A stretch of DNA of 64,000 nucleotides from Sphaerolaimus hirsutus (taxonomy: Eukaryota > Nematoda > Chromadorea > Monhysterida > Sphaerolaimidae): NCBI GenBank assembly GCA_964036195.1, contig OZ038452.1, positions 24,191,785 through 24,255,784 of the forward strand, given 5' to 3'. Each line of letters starts with the position of its first letter. The stretch's first letter is position 1. The notes beneath the pieces are model-generated. The model searched no databases and had not been told where the DNA came from. It was given only the letters and a program-made list of their open reading frames with translations. The position numbers and the translations under genes are program-made. This document shows positions 32,217 to 43,314 of the stretch, piece by piece.

Positions 32217-32499
32217 CCGTATTTCCTCGAAATAGCCCCTTCGACATAACCTCCCCGCCTCGAAATACCCCCAGGTCTGAGCGAGCTAATGAAAAAAGAA
32301 ACCCTCCTCGAAATACCCCCATCCGAAATGAGTGTAAAGCGAGTTTAATTGCTAAACAATTGCTTTTCTACGTCTGCGTACATTGCAAACAACGAATAAG
32401 TACTGGGAGTAAAAAAATTATGGCAAATAAAACCACCTCGAAATACCCCCATCAAATCTGAAATAATAAACCCCATGGGCACATTTCGATGAAATACGG
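32217..32499. mobile_element. TA-flanked CCGTATTTCCTCGA MITE
   Basis: The ends CCGTATTTCCTCGAAATAG and CATTTCGATGAAATACGG are flanked by TA on both sides. The interior has CTCGAAATACCCCCA words and the motif AGGTCTGAGCGAGCT shared by other copies. Confidence 0.8.
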
Positions 32500-32991
32500 T
32501 AATGTCCCATATTTTCCTTTCACTCGCTTAAGTGTGAAGCAAACTTTAACCCAAAAGTAATGTCGCATTTGAAAATGCCAAGTCCACCGTAATGGCGCTA
32601 CTGGAAGAAGCATGAAATCACGTATGCCACAGAATGAAAAATCACAGTTTTCTGGATACATTAGATAAAATAGTGCCACGGATATTGATATCGGCAATGT
32701 TTGCATTGTGAAAATGGTTTTTCCGTGTCTCAAATGGCCGTGGAATATTGACTGTGGTGCTTTGAGGAGTGGAAAGTATATTTAAATAGTAGGTTACTTT
32801 GAAAGTAAACATGGCGGACAGTGCCGTTGTCTTTTACTTGTGAAAGATAAAAAAGTAAGTGCTTAGGCAGGCGAGTTTGTATTCATGTAAAAATGCGCAT
32901 ATATTTTTCTACCAAAGTAATTACTTTTCAAATGCGCGAATGTACACCGGTGCTAAAGTGCTAATGTACAATCTTGCACACTGACCTATTA

Positions 32992-33434
32992 CCGTAGTTC
33001 TCTAATAGAACGGCATACATCCATCCAATAGAAGGGCACCTCCAATAGAACGGCAGGTTTAGGCACGTTTTTGAGCCCACGAGAACAATAGAACGGCACT
33101 CTCCAATAGAACGGCAGGTGAAAATTACCTAGGAAGAATGCCACAGCACAAAAATATACAAAAAATAAGTGACGAGAACGTACAAAGCATTCAAATCAAT
33201 TTTATTTATCAGGTTAAATTCAGCATGTTAAATATCAAATTGATGCTCAGATATTGAAAATATTGCTCTTAGGTTTCGGCTATTTACACAGGTCCCGGTC
33301 CCCGGCCGGGACCTGTGTAAATAGCCTTAGGTTTCACTAAAATCTAAAACTAATAAATAATATCTTAAAATGGAAAATGTGCGAAAAATTGGTGAAAACA
33401 AGAGAACGGCGCTCTGCTATTAGAATAAATACGG
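32992..33434. mobile_element. MITE of the CCGTATTTCTTCTAATAGAA family with an internal perfect hairpin
   Basis: The ends are CCGTAGTTCTCTAATAGAACGGC and CTATTAGAATAAATACGG, in TA. Repeated AATAGAACGGCA words lie near the left end. A 21-bp perfect inverted repeat (33278-33298 and 33306-33326, core ACACAGGTCCCGG) sits in the interior. Confidence 0.75.
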
Positions 33435-33658
33435 TAATTTTATTAGCATGTGGTTTTTTAGAATACTAACGTAAATACATAGCCTAGCCATTCATGAAGC
33501 CAAAAATACATTTATTACAAAAAGCCTTCATTTATTACAAAAAGTGCATCTGTTGTGTTCACAGCATATCAAAACGGTCTTCAAAATAGAGCACCAATTT
33601 TGATGAACGCAAAAGAAATTCATGTTATGCAGTCTTTTTTTTGTAACGGAACGGGCAC

Positions 33659-33770
33659 TAATGATGGAAAAGCGCCAGGAATCATGGCGCCATGGCGCCA
33701 GTCCGAAATTGGGCACCGGCATCATCCAAAGAAAATGGTGCCGGGTGCCCATGGCGCAACAGAAAAAGAT
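33659..33770. repeat. GGCGCC element fragment
   Basis: The left end TAATGATGGAAAAGCGCC is recognisable and the right end is lost. Confidence 0.5.
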
Positions 33771-33980
33771 ATTTTCTCACTTTATATCCTACAATTTACT
33801 GTGAACAACAGTGAACGCTTTCACTGTTCCTTCACTGACCTCACATTCAACCTATATTCAACTATAACAACAATGAATAGAACTGAAAGAAGCATAGTCA
33901 TATGGTGATCTGAATGCAACCTATAAGCAATGTGATTTGTGATTAAGCTTAGCTTAGCTTGTGAAGCATTAAATCACGAT

Positions 33981-35798
33981 TAGCATTCGAAAAATAACCC
34001 GTGATTTATATTTTCGAAAATCACAATAAATATAAATAACCCATGATTTATATATATTTATATTTTTTCCAAATTCTGAGTGATATATTTATATATATTT
34101 TTTAAATTTGAAAAAAAAATCACTGAGAAAATCACTCATACTTGATACATTGTGGTGCAATGATTGCGCTTTATGACTAAAACATGCAATCTGTGCAAGA
34201 GAAATTTGCAGGGATTTTCTCCAGAAAATCGCTCTGTTCATGTAGAGCATTATTGGGTTAAAATTGTATTTGAAGCAGGTAAATATTGTTAGCCTACACA
34301 CACTAGTTTTCACCCTGACTTTTTTGAAAACTGAAATGGCCAAAAATGGTGACATGTTTCCATCAAGTTTTCCACTACTGAATGCTATATACCATATTTC
34401 CTCGAAATACCCCCTGTTGAGAAATACCCCCTCAAAATGGGCACTATGAACTTATAAACCCCCCCTGTCGCGAAATACCCCCTTAAAATGAGCACTATGA
34501 ACTTATAACCACCACCCTCTCTTAATACCCCACCCCAATTTACTGAATAGAGAACATAATGCAGTTTGTGATCTGGGAAACATAGAACACATGTTAAAAA
34601 CAATCATTGTGTGATGTTAGAACTGGTTATATACTGTCTACATACATATATAAGTCCATAGAGTGTTATAAATGGCAGTTTTTGTTGCTTTTTTCAATGT
34701 TTGTGTACATTTCAAACAACAATTTAGTAATGGGATTTGAAAAATTTCTGGCAAAATGATACCCCCCCTCAAAATACCCCTCTCATTTGACCCCCCTCAA
34801 AATTTCCACTCTAAAAAATAAACCCCCCAGGGGGTAATTCGAGGAAATACAGTATGTTCAGTTTTCACATATTGCATGAATTTTGGCAAATCACTAATTT
34901 GATCACAACTTAAACTCAAATGATGGCAAATGGTGACATCACTATCAATTAGTTTTCATTTTGTATGTGACAAAAATGTAAACTGTTTTAATAACTTTTT
35001 ATTTATGTCATCCCGCTATGAATTCTATGGTTATGTTTAAGGTATAAAGCATCTCTCCATCTTTTAACATACTTTTCTGAAATAAAACATGACTTTAAAT
35101 CAAAAAATTCCAGGTTGATGTGATCAAAAAAATTTCTACAGTGATTGCAAGCTCAGTTTACCATTTTTGAAAACTGATGATGCTTGGTGACATGCAACAA
35201 TGTTGGCTGTTGTCAAATATTGGGAACAACTGTGGAAAACTGTCACAATGGTGTCACCAGAGCCACTAGTGTTATCACAATGTTGCCAAAATGTAGCCAT
35301 GTGCCCAAAAATGAGTTTTCACAGCACATCACCAATGAAAAAGTGCTGAGCATGAGCACCTATTTAGTCAAACGTCCATTGCCACAACCAGGCGCTATAG
35401 GTTGAGAGCTAAATATTTGCAGTGCAAAATATTTTTGAACTTTTCATTGAGGTTGAACTGAAAGTAGAATTTTTCTGTGATATTTGCTTGATGTTTTCAC
35501 TTGTAAAATACTGTATAAATGAATACTGCTTGTGGAATGATAATAAATGGACTGTGGTATCTTAGAGTAAATTTTTTGTGCTTGCAAATGGTAAATAAAG
35601 CCCAGAATATGGCTTAAAATTGAAATAAAGTGCAAGTGATTTTTTGAGATTTTTTTTGAGCTGAGAGTTATTTTTTCAGTAATTTAATTATATTTTCTGG
35701 AGACCTGGAGTGATTTATATATATTTATATTTTTTCCAATATTGGAGTGATATATTTATATATATTTTCCAAAAAATATGTGATTTTTTCGAATGCTA
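33981..35798. mobile_element. 1.8-kb hAT-type element, TAGCATTCG family, copy A
   Basis: The terminal inverted repeats TAGCATTCGAAAAA and TTTTTTCGAATGCTA are flanked by a perfect 8-bp duplication, ATCACGAT (33973-33980, 35799-35806). Subterminal ATATATTTATATTTTTTCC words occur at both ends. There is no transposase ORF, so it is non-autonomous. A TA-flanked MITE is nested at 34392-34852. The inverted sister copy is at 38405-40331. Confidence 0.9.
34392..34852. mobile_element. TA-flanked CCGTATTTCC MITE nested in hAT copy A
   Basis: The ends CCATATTTCCTCGAAATACC and TTCGAGGAAATACAG are flanked by TA. The interior repeats CCCTCAAAATGGGCACTATGAA and CGAAATACCCCC words. It interrupts the host element at GCTATA/TGTTCAG. 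Confidence 0.8.
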
Positions 35799-35806
35799 AT
35801 CACGAT

Positions 35807-36164
35807 TTTATAAGAAGCGAGTTTATCTGAACCATTTTCAGATCTGGATTTAACAGCAACGAATTATATTGAGTACCTGTATTATTATAAAAGAGTAGCC
35901 ATTATATGATAACAGTTACATGCAAGAGTAAGATTTTGACATGCTGCCACTGAATACATAAATAACCGCACGTGCAGAGTAAATTGCGTCACGTCATTGC
36001 AGTCATTACAAATTACCATCAGATAGATTTGATGAATTGTTGAAAACAATAAAAATTTGTCTACTTCAGAAATTTGCAGCCAAAAAAAAGATTTATTCAT
36101 GCGCTCATTTTTAATTAAATCTACCTATGTTACAAAGCTCACTCTGAAACCGTGCTGTCGCCAT
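35807..36164. other. gene-less stretch
   Basis: AT-rich. I see no supported exon or terminal repeat. Confidence 0.4.
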
Positions 36165-36290
36165 TATGGCACCCTCTAAGAGTGCGCGCCAGGCGCCACA
36201 GAAAAAAGCGCCGAGCAGCAATGACGCCATGTCGAGGCGTATTTTCGCGCCGTCAACTGGCGCCAACGCCATGGCGCCATTGCATCACTA
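36165..36290. repeat. GGCGCC element, right end intact
   Basis: GCGCCAGGCGCCAC-type words lead to the end CCATTGCATCACTA. The left terminus is not recognisable. Confidence 0.55.
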
Positions 36291-36667
36291 CTGAACACTC
36301 CTCGAAAAAAATTCCCAGGCACTTACAAATAGCAGTATTCCCAGCTGCAGTTTTTTCACGTGGAAAGTAATCTGCACTAAATAATTGCAAAAGTTTGACT
36401 GCGGAACTAAATACCTGGTTAAAAATACTTACCCCCGACTTAGCTGTAGACTGTGGAACTGCGTGCGCATATAAATAAATATCTATTCAAGTCTGTTCTC
36501 GAATCACTAGGATAATTAAAGTTTTCGTTTATTGAGTCCCCAAAGAAGGTGAAATTACAGGTCGCCTTCACAGAATCTTCAATATTTCAATGATTTATGG
36601 AACAATTTATCACATTTCCTTACCGTGAGATGATAATAGAATCATTAGTTATGCTAAAAAAATTGTA

Positions 36668-36898
36668 CCATATTTCTTCTATTAGAAGATCTCCATTCTA
36701 TTTTTTCATTATTTATTTTTCGATCCACATTAACTCTTTACCCGCCATTCTATGAGTGATGCCATTCTATTGGAGGCTGTCGTTCTATTTTTTCCACAAT
36801 TTTCTTTATGAGCGCAAAAACGTGCCAAAACCTGTCATTCTATTGGATTGGAGGTGCCCTTCTATTTGAGCCATGTTGGTCATTTAGAAGAAATACAG
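36668..36898. mobile_element. MITE of the CCGTATTTCTTCTAATAGAA family
   Basis: The ends are CCATATTTCTTCTATTAGAAG and TTTAGAAGAAATACAG, with TA left and TG right. The interior repeats CATTCTATTGGA words. Confidence 0.7.
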
Positions 36899-36958
36899 TG
36901 AAACATTACCCAATTTTTCAGTAAATGTAATGAGAATGGTTGAATTCATTGCACACTG

Positions 36959-37754
36959 CAGAGTTGTTATAATACCGGTATTTTTTGAAAGCGTAAGCGT
37001 AAGCGTAAATACACTTTCTAAATTTTGAGTGTGGATACTAAAAGCGTAAGGTATTTTTTAAATACCTAGGACAGCGTAAAATAAAGCGTAAGCGTAAAAA
37101 TTTTCCAGGGAGTTTTTGCTCAGTGAAATCATTCAAAATCAAGCTTTCAGCGACATTTTTTGGATGTCAGTTGGTAGTCTGCCCTTAGATGTTGATGGCA
37201 ATTAATCGACAGCAACAGTTAATTAGGTAATCTTCATTTCCGAACTCGGACTTTGTGCTGTTGATTTTTGCGATGTATTTATACCTAATTCTCATAAATA
37301 CTTACCGCATTTCTTCTAATAGCGTAAACGTAAGACATACTTTTACTTATGTCACCTTCATTTTCGAACTCGGACGTCGTGCATTTTCGGCCACAAAATT
37401 TCTAGTCTAACGCCATTGCCATCTAAATATTTTGCCCGAGGACACAGTACAAAAGTGACATTCATATTGCGACACAATTTGTAGATGTGCCGCTATTTCC
37501 AGTGCATTACTGCACACATGCAGTCATTTTTTTGATATGCAGTTTCGTTCACTTTCTTTTTTGTAGTTATACACTTTTTACAAAAGCATAAAACCGGACC
37601 ATGTGACAAACTTTTTTACGCTTTTAGTACCCGGGTATTTCGGCCGGGAAAGCGTAATAAAGCATATGCGTATTTTATGAAAGCGTAAGCGTAAGTAAAA
37701 AAACTCATTTACCCGGGTATTTCGGGTAAGCGTAAATACGCTTTCGCAACTCTG
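36959..37754. mobile_element. CAGAGTTG-family hAT-type element with perfect target duplication
   Basis: The ends CAGAGTTGTTATAATACC and GCTTTCGCAACTCTG are flanked by a perfect 8-bp duplication, GCACACTG (36951-36958, 37755-37762). The interior is reiterated AAGCGTAAGCGTAAA words. This copy fixes the termini of the whole family. Confidence 0.85.
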
Positions 37755-37980
37755 GCACACTGTGGGGTTTAAATGAGACTGGATTTTGGGAAAAGAACAG
37801 GGGCCAAATTCAGTTTGCCCAACAGATTAATAATGTTGAATTTGGATTTTACCAAACATTGTGATTGGAAATATTGACACCATTAGAGTCAGTGGCGGTC
37901 AGTTTGTCAATATTGTATCATACTGGTGAGTAACTAACCCCCTTATTTAGAACTTATTTTTACTAACCTATTGGCCCTGA

Positions 37981-38177
37981 GCACACTAGATTTCACACTA
38001 AATTTCGAAAACTCTTAAATGAGCTTAAACTCTTTAATTCAACGTGTTTGAGTTTTCCACAATGAGTCATTTTTCTTCTCTGTCAACTGTAGTTGACGGC
38101 GACTTCATTGTAGAAAACTCAAACGCGTTTAATGCTTATTTGTGAATTTTCGAAATTTCGTGTGAAAATTAGTGTGC
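37981..38177. repeat. foldback repeat, copy 2 (GCACACTAG)
   Basis: Same architecture as 26123-26306, with outer arms GCACACTAGATTTCACAC and GTGTGAAAATTAGTGTGC and a centre of GTCAACTGTAGTTGAC. Confidence 0.75.
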
Positions 38178-39380
38178 GCAGGCATATTGGTGCCTGTAGG
38201 CTGGGAAACATGCCCCGCAGTTTCCCACCCCAATCACTAGGTACTCGCCAATAAACATAAATACATCATCATAAATGCATTAAAAACAAAAAAAACACAA
38301 ATAAACCCAAAGAGGTTCTGTTCCGTTTTTGCCAACACCGGTTAGAAAAGACATAAGTCACTATCCCATTAACACCGGACGGAACCAGGGAAATTCCGCG
38401 CAATTAGCATTCGAAAAAATCACCGATTTTTTGGAAAATATATATAAATATATCACTCCAATATTTCAAAAAATATAAATATATATAAATCACTCTAGGT
38501 CTCCAGAAAATATAATTAAATTACTGAAAAAATAACTCTAAGCTCGAAAAAAATCTCAAAAAATCACTTGCGCTTTATTTAAATTTTAAGCAATATACTG
38601 GGCTTTATTTACCATTTGCAAGCACAAAAAATGTACTCTAATATACCACAGTCCATTTATTATCATTCCACAAGCAGTATTCAGTTATCCAATATTTTAC
38701 AAGTGAAAACATCAAGCAAATATCACAGAAAAATTCAATTTTCAGTTCAACCTCAATGAAAACTTCAAAAATATTTTGCACTGCAAATATTTAGCACTCA
38801 ACCTATAGCGCCTGGTTGTGGATGTTTGACTAAATGGATGTTTGACTAAATAGGTGCTCATGCTCAGCACTTTTTCAATGGTGATGTGCTGTGAAAACTC
38901 ATTTTTGGACACATGACTACATTTTGGCAACATTGTGATGACACTAGTGGCACTGGTGACACACCATAGTGACAGTTTTCCACAATTGTTCCCCATATTT
39001 GAAAACAGCTCACATTGGTGCAGGTGCATGTCACCAAGCATCGTCAGTTTTCAAAAATGGTAAACTGAGCTTTCAATTACTGTAGATAAATTTTGATCAC
39101 ATCAAATTGGTATTTTTTTATTCAAAGTCATGTTTTATTTCAGAAAAGTATGTTATAGGATAGAGAGATGCTTTATACCTAAAAGATAACCATAGAATTC
39201 ATAGCAGGGTGACATAAATAAAAAGTTACTAAAACAGTTTACATTTTTGTCACATACAAAATGAAAACTAATTGATGGTGATGTCACCATTTGTCATCAT
39301 TTGAGTTTGAGTTGTAATCAAACTAGTGATTTGCCAACACCACCCACCAAAATTCATGCCATTTGTGAAAACTGAACATA

Positions 39381-39925
39381 CCGGGTGGCACACGTCAGAC
39401 ACACATGTTTCAATCTGCTCCCAACACGTCAATTTTTAATGAAAAGTGCTGAAATTTGGTATGTCAGTAGATAAATGTACCCCATTTAGTATGTTAAGAG
39501 CACACATTCATATCGCTAAATTTTCACATACACCAAACCATATGAAAGAATGTCACTCCACAGAACCACCACCATTATCGCAATATGACAATACCCAAAT
39601 GATTAAGCATTTCACCCACAACATTCACACGCATGCTAGGCAAAATTTCATTGAACTGCTGGACCATCAGATGCTTCAACTGCTCAATGTCCATCATTTT
39701 GGGCAACAGTCGACTGTGGACCTTCTCCTTCACATAACTCCAAAGGAAAACATCCATTCAATGTGCTACATGTTCCGACATAAAAATCTTGCTATATGAA
39801 TGTGTGCTCTTAACATACTAAATGGGGTGCATTTATCTACTGCCATACCAAATTTGAACAGGTTTCATTTAAAATTGACTTGTTGAGAGCAGATTGAAAC
39901 CATGCGCCTGACGTGCGCCACCCTG
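39381..39925. mobile_element. mariner-like element nested in hAT copy B
   Basis: Long inverted ends (CCGGGTGGCACACGTCAG and CTGACGTGCGCCACCCTG, continuing for over 100 bp with mismatches) lie in a TA target. The centre retains a short minus-strand piece of a transposase-like ORF. Confidence 0.75.
39575..39757 (-). pseudogene. C-terminal remnant of a mariner-type transposase
   Basis: A 60-codon frame begins DVFLWSYVKEKVHSR and runs on through a helical segment with no catalytic residues left. The DxFLWxYxKxxV pattern recalls the stretch near the third catalytic acid in Tc1/mariner-related DDE transposases. It is too short to be functional. The family assignment is from memory of that motif. 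Confidence 0.45.
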
Positions 39926-40528
39926 TATATAGCTTTCAGTAGTGGAAAACTTGATGGAAACATGTCACCATTTTTGGCCATTTCAGTTTTCAAAAAATTC
40001 AGGGTGTAAACTAGTGTGTAGGCACAATATTTATCTGCTTCAAATACAATTTGAACCCAATAATGCTCTACATGAACAGAGAGATTTTCTGGAGAAAAAA
40101 ACTCTAAATTTCTCTGGCACAGGTTACATGTTTTAGTCATAAACCGCTATAATTGCACCACAATGTATCAAATATGAGTGATTTTCTCAGTGATTTTTTT
40201 TTAAATTTAAAAAATATATATAAATATATCACTCAGAATTTGGAAAAAATATAAATATATATAAATCACGGGTTATTTATATTTATTGTGATTTTCGAAA
40301 ATATAAATCACGGGTTATTTTTTGAATGCTACGCGCAATGTACCCGCGCATAGAGCGTGTATAAATAGCGGACACCCCAAGGGTGTGCTAACAAATTATC
40401 TGAGCGAGATTGGCACTAAATACATTGCAGAAGATACACGCGTTTACGATTGCCGCCAGCTGGCGCTCGCGTAGCGCTGGGTATTTTTGGGGGTGGGTGC
40501 GATTTTATTCGCGCCGATTTGGGTTATG

Positions 40529-40770
40529 GTTCAAACGGGATCCCGATCCTGAATACCGAAAAATTTCGGGATTTTGTGGTCCCGATCCCGATCCCGAAAT
40601 TTGAAAATCACAATACCGTATTCTGAAATGTTACAAATCGTAACCCCATTCCCGATCCCTGAAATCACAAAAAAAACACCCCGACCCCGAAAAGTCAATC
40701 TCGTTTGAACTGTAATTTGAGTTTGAGGCGTCGGAAATCTTTCAATTTTGAGGTCAGTTTTCGATTGATT
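40529..40770. repeat. element with CCCGATCCCGATCC words and GTTCAAACG ends
   Basis: The ends are GGTTCAAACGGGATCCCGATCC and GTCAATCTCGTTTGAACTG, an inverted pair. The interior repeats the six-base word CCCGAT. It is related in design to the array at 51.6-53.2 kb. Confidence 0.6.
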
Positions 40771-41617
40771 CAATTTTGAGGTCATTTACGAAATGCACGA
40801 GCTCGACCGATAGCATAAAAATAATTTTACACGGTCGCTTCGAAAAATTACAGACATTTTCGTACATTTGCGTTTTATTTTGTTCGCTGAATCAACTAGT
40901 AACGCCACAAGGCACAAATACTTACGCCATCTGAAAATATTTGTGCGCCTGTGAAAATGGCGCCAAGCCAAAGGGCACTATCCTATCACTAACAGGATTT
41001 TCCCGAATTTTCCGCCAGAATAAATCCACGCGGCGTTTATACACCAGCGAGCGTAGTAACGGATAAACGACCATTTTCAAGCATCGACACCAAAAGAGAT
41101 CATTTGCATTTACATGGGGATCTAACGATGGCAACAGAAGATTGAAATTGGTGAAGAAACTATTTTTTGTTAAATTTTCTCATCTGAAGGTATCAAGGGG
41201 AATCTTCAGATAGCAAAACGTTGAGATCAGACTGGAAAGCTATAATTGTTAAAAGCTGCCAAAAATGATATGGATAGCATAAAATATGAAATGAAAACTT
41301 ACTACGCTATGCGGTATATAAAACATATGTTAAAAAAATATTTAAAAAAAATAAAAATATGAAACAAAACCCCTACCTACATTTTCTATAAATGTTATTC
41401 TCCCATCAAATATGATTTTTCCACCACCATAATGGATACCATCGAAATAACATGAAGCCCGGCCCATAAACTTGGCAGTGGCACTGATTGCACTTTTACA
41501 TATAAATTTTAGATGGAAAAAGAAATGGATATATTTCATACTCATCAAATGGATCCGCATTTCTGGTCAAATTTCCGCATACTCCGCGAACTGAGAAAGC
41601 GTTTAGAAAGCGGCGTC
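40771..41617. other. gene-less stretch
   Basis: A small GGCGCC fragment lies at about 40956-40995. Otherwise I see no supported feature. Confidence 0.35.
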
Positions 41618-43259
41618 TAGTGATGGAATGGCACCGTATGGCGCTGGCGCCATAGTGGAAATCGGGGGTAGCATTTTACGGAGGGGGGGGGGGGGGGTCC
41701 GCCAAAGTTTGCATTGTTATAACTCAGCAACCATTTGGCGAAATTTGTCGAAAATTGTATATAATGTGGTTTCATGTCGGGGCTAACATGAAAATCGAAG
41801 GCATCCGTATACGACCCCCTTGACCTGAGATAGGGTGGGTTTGAAAAAAGATAAATTTTTCCACTTTTTGCGTGTCGCCTGTAACATGAAAATTTTGAAT
41901 CTCAATAACTCAGCTATTTCATGGCCGATTTTGTTCGTTTGACTTTTATTATGATCATAAATGTTTTAAGAATTTATTTTTGATTTCAAATTTGCTATTT
42001 ACAATTTGCCATAAATCGATTTGGCCAAATTTCAGAATGCAACATTTTGAGAAATTTTTGCCCTTGAACATGCTATATTGTACTCTTGACAGAGAGAAAC
42101 ACAGTACCAAAAGAATCAGATCGATATCTCTTTCCAATCAAAAGTTATAGCACTTCAAACTTACACCTCAGACCCATACAATTAACCACATGAAGAACAA
42201 TGTGTCCAAAACAAAACACCAAATCTCGACCATTTCTCCACCGATTTTGGCTAATGAACACTTAAAATTATCAGAAAGACCTGTAGATTGCATTTTCATT
42301 ATCAGATTATCTATATGAATTTTCATCATGACAATTTCATGCAAGAGTTTGGATTATTTAGTTGTATGGGAAATCTGATGAAATATATCACTAATTTGAT
42401 AGTGAAAATGCAATCTCCATGTTATTCTGATCATTTTAAGTGTTCATTAGCGAAAATCGGTGGAGAAATGGTCAAGATATGGTGTTTTGATTTTGCACAC
42501 ATTGTTCTTCATGCAGTGAATTGTATGGATCTGAGGCGGAAGTTTGAAGTGCTATATAACTTTTGACTGGAAAGAGATATCGACCTCATTCCTAAGAGAT
42601 ATTTCCTCAAAATTTTGCATTCTGAAATTGGAACAAATCAATTTATGGCAAATTGTAAATCGCAAATTTGACTTCAAAAATGAATGCTTCAAACATTTAT
42701 GATCATAATAAAAGTCAAACGAACAAAATCGGCCATGAAATAGCCAATTTATTGAGATTCAAATTTTGCATGTTTCAGGTGACACACAAAAAAAATCGAA
42801 AAATTTACCTTTATCAGACCCACCCTATCTCAGGTCAGGGGGGTCATATACGGATGCCTTCGATTTTCATGTGAGCCCCGACATGAAACCACATTATATA
42901 CAATTTTCGACAAATTTTATCAAATGGTTGCAGAGTTATAACCATGTAAACTTTGGCGGACCGCCCCCCCCCCTAAAATGCTACCCCCGATTTCCTCTAT
43001 GGCTGGCGCCCTTTAACGCCACGATTGGCGCTTGTCGCCCTCTCCTCTGGCGCTATGATACCACACAAGGAAATTCTTTCTCTGTCGATAGGCAAGCTGA
43101 AATAGTAACATCAGATTGTTAGCGCCATTTTTTAGAAAGGCGCCATGGCGCCATTGTCGCCTGGTACAATTTCCTACTGGTACCATTACCTCTGGCGCCC
43201 CGCGCCATTTTTCTGGATGTCGACATGGCGACATTTCTCTCGCCACTTTTCCATCACTA
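41618..43259. mobile_element. GGCGCC hAT-type element carrying a 1.3-kb palindrome
   Basis: The terminal TAGTGATGGAATGGC and CCACTTTTCCATCACTA match the GGCGCC family. Flanks GCGGCGTC and GCGACAAC agree at five of eight positions. Inside, arms of about 600 bp (about 41686-42310 and 42400-42975) are inverted copies from the G/C run and TCCGCCAAAGTTT inward. A pair of outer GGCGCC segments frames them. No transposase is encoded; the ORFs within the arms are mirror images of each other. Confidence 0.8.
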
Positions 43260-43314
43260 GCGACAACACAAGTGAAATTACGTTTGCATACAGGGTGTCT
43301 TTCTGCCTCTTGGG

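Larger units (their letters stand above)
38405..40331. mobile_element. 1.9-kb hAT-type element, TAGCATTCG family, copy B (inverted)
   Basis: It begins TAGCATTCGAAAAAATC and ends TTTTTTGAATGCTA, with a perfect 8-bp duplication, CGCGCAAT (38397-38404, 40332-40339). It is in the opposite orientation to copy A and similar along its length. It is interrupted by a 545-bp mariner-like element (39381-39925). It is non-coding otherwise. Confidence 0.9.
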
